Below, piece by piece: positions 5,137 through 7,863 of a DNA stretch of 7,863 nt. The DNA comes from Candidatus Parabacteroides intestinavium. Its GTDB lineage: Bacteria > Bacteroidota > Bacteroidia > Bacteroidales > Tannerellaceae. The number at the start of each line of letters is the position of its first letter. The stretch's first letter is position 1. The notes beneath the pieces are model-generated. The model saw nothing but the letters and a program-made list of their open reading frames with translations, made no database searches and was not told where the DNA came from. Location of the stretch: assembly GCA_019118725.1 (NCBI GenBank), contig DWYO01000222.1, positions 1 through 7,863 on the forward strand, written 5' to 3'. The position numbers and the translations under genes were made by a program.

Positions 5137-7818
5137 ATGAGACACATCACTTTATATTTATTCATTTGGGGAATGGCATTGTCGGCTTTATCTCTATCCG
5201 CACAAGAGGTAAAACGGTATGATTTGGATTTGAAGCAGGCCTCTTTGGGTGAACTGGTCCGGACTTTGGAGGAGGTTTCCGATTATTTGTTCCTCTATGG
5301 CGAAGAGGTCCGGTTGGCGCATCCCGTCTCCTTAGTGCTACAAGACCGGAGTATGGACGATATTTTAAGATTGGCATTCAGGGATCAACCGGTTCGTTAT
5401 CGGATTTCGGGCAATCATATTTTGCTTTATACAAAAGAGGTCCCGGCCAAACGTAAGGTGACGATTAGCGGATATATTACGGATGCTTCTTCTTCGGAGA
5501 CGTTGATTGGTGCCAATGTTTTAGAGCGGATACGCCAGGCGGGCACTTATACCAATCCGTTTGGCTTTTATACGTTGACCTTGCCGGAGGGTGAGGAGGT
5601 GTCGTTGGCTTTTTCCTATTTGGGATATGCCCCGTCTTATGCCCGGTTTCGCTTGATGCGCGATACCGTGTTGAATGTGGGGCTTAAAACGGATAACACT
5701 TTGCAGGAGGTGCTGGTCTTGTCTGACCGGAAACAGGCGGGAGTTTATGCTACGGCTATGAGTTCGCATGAAATACCCGTTACCCAAATACGTAAGACCC
5801 CCTCTTTGATGGGTGAGTCGGATGTGTTGAAAACCTTGCAATTGTTACCCGGAGTGCAGACCGCCATGGAAGGGTTCAGCGGATTGTATGTGCGGGGTGG
5901 GGGAGCCGACCAGAATCTTATCTTGCTGGATGGCATACCCATTTATAATGCCGATCATCTGTTGGGCCTGTTCTCTATCTTTACTCCGGAGGCCATCAAG
6001 AATGTAACCCTGTTCAAAGGCTCATTCCCGGCACGTTTCGGGGGAAGATTGTCTTCTGTGGTGGATATTCGTACGCATGATGGTGATATGCGCGAATTTC
6101 ATGGTACGGCCAGTATCGGATTATTGACCAGCAAAGTACACTTGGAGGGCCCTATCTGGAAAGACCATACCTCTTTTTGCCTTACGGGCAGGCGCACCTA
6201 TATCGATTGGATCGCACGTCCGTTTTTGGATGAGGATAAGGATTACGGTTATTATTTTTATGACATTAATGCGAAATTGAATCATAAACTCTCGGATAGA
6301 AGCCGGGTGTATCTGGGCTTTTATAAGGGGAAGGATCATTGTGATTATAAACGGGGAAAGGCATACGAGTATGATTATGCTTCTTACTTTTATAATGACC
6401 GGTTGGACATCAATTGGGGAAATACCGTGGCTTCTGGACGTTGGAATTATGTGTTCTCCAATCAGCTTTTCAGCAATATGACACTGGCTTATAATCATTA
6501 TCAAATGTTGATGAATACAGGGTATCGGAATATAGACCGCTATCATCAGGGGGATAATGTGTATAACTATGATTCGGATTATCGTTCGGGCATTCATGAT
6601 TATAGCGTGCAGGCGGATTTTGATTATACGCCTCTCCCGGAGCATCATGTCAAGTTTGGTACCACGTATCTCTATCATCGTTTCCGCCCGGAAGTTATGA
6701 TATCGCGGGTGAAAGAAACGACTCCGGAGGAGATAGCCCAAGATACGACCTATAATGCCATCTCTAATGGAGATATCTATGGCCATGAATGGACGCTTTA
6801 TGCGGAGGATGATTATACCCATGGGGCAATAGGGGTGAATATGGGGATGAACCTCTCGCTATTCCATACGAAGGGAAAGAGTTATTTTTCAGCCCAGCCC
6901 CGGGTTGCGTTGCGTTATAAGTTGGATAAAGGTATCTCGTTGAAGGCTTCTTATACCCGTATGACCCAGTATGTGCATCTCCTGTCTTCATCAACCATAG
7001 CTTTGCCTACCGATCTGTGGGTCCCCGTTACGCGGCATATCCGACCGATGCACGCCTCGCAATATGCTTTTGGAGCGTATTATACCGGACTGAAAGGATG
7101 GGAGTTCTCGTTGGAGGGATATTATAAGGATATGCGTAATGTGTTGGAGTATCAGGACGGAGCTTCGTTTTTTGCTTCTACTACCGGCTGGGAAGACAAA
7201 GTCAGTATGGGACGCGGGCGTTCGATGGGACTGGAGGCCATGGCTCAGAAGACTTGGGGAAAAACTACCGGGTGGCTGGCTTATACCTTGGCTAAGAGTG
7301 ATAGAATCTTCGAGGATGGGAGTATCAATGGGGGCAGGCGTTTCCCGTATAAGTATGACCGGAGGCATAGCTTGAATATATGTGTGAATCATACGTTCAA
7401 CAAACGGTGGGATATTGCGGCCTCGTGGGTCTTTAATACAGGAGGTACCGCTACGGTAGCCGAGCAAAGGATCGTGGTGCAATATCCTTCCAGTTCTCAG
7501 TACTTTGATGGGACATTGGGCGAGCAGGATTATATCTCTCAACGTAATAATTATCGTTTGCCTTGTAGTCATCGGCTAAACTTGGGGGTGAATATCCATA
7601 AACAGACTCGACGGGGGGAACATATTTGGAACATTTCTGTTTATAACGTTTATAACGCGATGAATCCGAATCTGGTTTTCATGGATAAGGAGATTATCGA
7701 GCATCAGGAATTGAGACCGAATGGCGAGTATGATTTCTGGACAGAGGTGAAGACGCATCTGAAGAAGATGACGCTCTTGCCCTGTATCCCGTCATTTACA
7801 TATACATTTAGATTTTAA
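5137..7818 (+). CDS. TonB-dependent outer-membrane receptor with STN signalling domain
   Basis: This 893-residue protein has a Sec signal peptide (1-22, probable cut in SA-Q). An STN (secretin/TonB N-terminal) domain spans about 28-100, a CarboxypepD_reg-like beta-sandwich about 108-192 (KVTISGYITDASSSETLIGANV), and a TonB-box-like LQEVLVLSD is at 199-207. The plug covers about 222-320 (TPSLMGESDVLKTLQLLPGVQ, YVRGGGADQNLILLDGIPIYN, FPARFGGRLSSVVDI). The beta-barrel is rich in Tyr and Asp and runs to a final Phe (TFRF), the usual outer-membrane insertion signal. It should carry an unknown ligand through the outer membrane with TonB/ExbBD energy. The STN domain is what FecR proteins sense in regulated systems, and the gene directly abuts fecR, so the two are surely co-translated or co-transcribed. 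The plug style resembles receptors paired with DUF4249 proteins rather than classical SusC. The substrate cannot be read from the sequence. Confidence 0.93.
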   Translation: MRHITLYLFIWGMALSALSLSAQEVKRYDLDLKQASLGELVRTLEEVSDYLFLYGEEVRLAHPVSLVLQDRSMDDILRLAFRDQPVRYRISGNHILLYTKEVPAKRKVTISGYITDASSSETLIGANVLERIRQAGTYTNPFGFYTLTLPEGEEVSLAFSYLGYAPSYARFRLMRDTVLNVGLKTDNTLQEVLVLSDRKQAGVYATAMSSHEIPVTQIRKTPSLMGESDVLKTLQLLPGVQTAMEGFSGLYVRGGGADQNLILLDGIPIYNADHLLGLFSIFTPEAIKNVTLFKGSFPARFGGRLSSVVDIRTHDGDMREFHGTASIGLLTSKVHLEGPIWKDHTSFCLTGRRTYIDWIARPFLDEDKDYGYYFYDINAKLNHKLSDRSRVYLGFYKGKDHCDYKRGKAYEYDYASYFYNDRLDINWGNTVASGRWNYVFSNQLFSNMTLAYNHYQMLMNTGYRNIDRYHQGDNVYNYDSDYRSGIHDYSVQADFDYTPLPEHHVKFGTTYLYHRFRPEVMISRVKETTPEEIAQDTTYNAISNGDIYGHEWTLYAEDDYTHGAIGVNMGMNLSLFHTKGKSYFSAQPRVALRYKLDKGISLKASYTRMTQYVHLLSSSTIALPTDLWVPVTRHIRPMHASQYAFGAYYTGLKGWEFSLEGYYKDMRNVLEYQDGASFFASTTGWEDKVSMGRGRSMGLEAMAQKTWGKTTGWLAYTLAKSDRIFEDGSINGGRRFPYKYDRRHSLNICVNHTFNKRWDIAASWVFNTGGTATVAEQRIVVQYPSSSQYFDGTLGEQDYISQRNNYRLPCSHRLNLGVNIHKQTRRGEHIWNISVYNVYNAMNPNLVFMDKEIIEHQELRPNGEYDFWTEVKTHLKKMTLLPCIPSFTYTFRF

Positions 7819-7832
7819 TCGAGAAGTACAGA

Positions 7833-7863
7833 ATGAAAAAGATATTTTATCTGATAGGATTAT
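7833..7863 (+). CDS. Start of an exported protein, cut by the window edge (possibly DUF4249 lipoprotein)
   Basis: An ATG 14 nt after the receptor stop codon opens a frame reading MKKIFYLIGL before the window ends. Two lysines followed by a hydrophobic stretch is the beginning of a typical signal peptide, so the product is probably exported or a lipoprotein. In Bacteroidetes, receptors with this plug style are often followed by a DUF4249-domain lipoprotein, so that is my best guess, made from context only. The lipobox cysteine, if any, lies outside the window. It is likely in the same operon as fecR and the receptor. Confidence 0.6.
   Translation, partial: MKKIFYLIGL

Noticed and set aside
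6121..6822. Long open frame (233 codons) on the minus strand inside the receptor gene
   Set aside because: Its translation is an Ile/Arg-rich mirror of the receptor's Tyr/Asp-rich barrel, with no recognisable domain; it is a shadow of codon bias.
7640..7657. Tandem 9-bp direct repeat TTTATAACG in the receptor gene
   Set aside because: It encodes the VYNVYN part of a conserved barrel-strand motif of such receptors, so protein sequence explains it.

Overview
The window reads as chromosomal DNA from a Bacteroidales bacterium, in the Bacteroides/Parabacteroides range. The evidence is a FecR-type anti-sigma gene with a C-terminal DUF4974-like domain, a TonB-dependent receptor with STN and carboxypeptidase-regulatory-like domains before the plug, promoter elements of the Bacteroidetes TAnnTTTG type, and A-rich rather than strong Shine-Dalgarno leaders. 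Species cannot be fixed from the sequence alone. All genes lie on the + strand.

Region 1 (1-422) holds a gene for an HU-family nucleoid protein. It has a candidate promoter at the window edge and a clear intrinsic terminator. Region 2 (491-4211) is a likely three-gene housekeeping operon: folC (folate polyglutamylation), an MFS transporter that resembles the MFSD1 branch, and ispE (isoprenoid precursor synthesis by the MEP pathway). A TACTTTTG promoter element sits 22 bp upstream of the folC ATG and decides the start codon. The operon ends in an unusual 189-bp gap with two hairpins: a short one on the ispE stop codon, and a long interrupted stem followed by seven T's. The long one contains four copies of an ATGCCTAT-like octamer.

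Region 3 (4212-7863) is an accessory outer-membrane uptake locus. It holds a FecR-like inner-membrane anti-sigma/signalling protein, a 893-aa TonB-dependent receptor that starts immediately after the fecR stop, and the first ten codons of another exported protein, possibly a DUF4249-type lipoprotein. The STN domain on the receptor together with an adjacent FecR implies trans-envelope signalling, but the ECF sigma gene normally found upstream is absent. An 11-bp inverted repeat would bury the fecR translation-initiation region.

Most of the window is ordinary. I see no CRISPR, tRNA, rRNA or insertion sequence. The points most worth a second look are the ispE-fecR gap and the sigma-less FecR/receptor pair with its short cytoplasmic anti-sigma tail.
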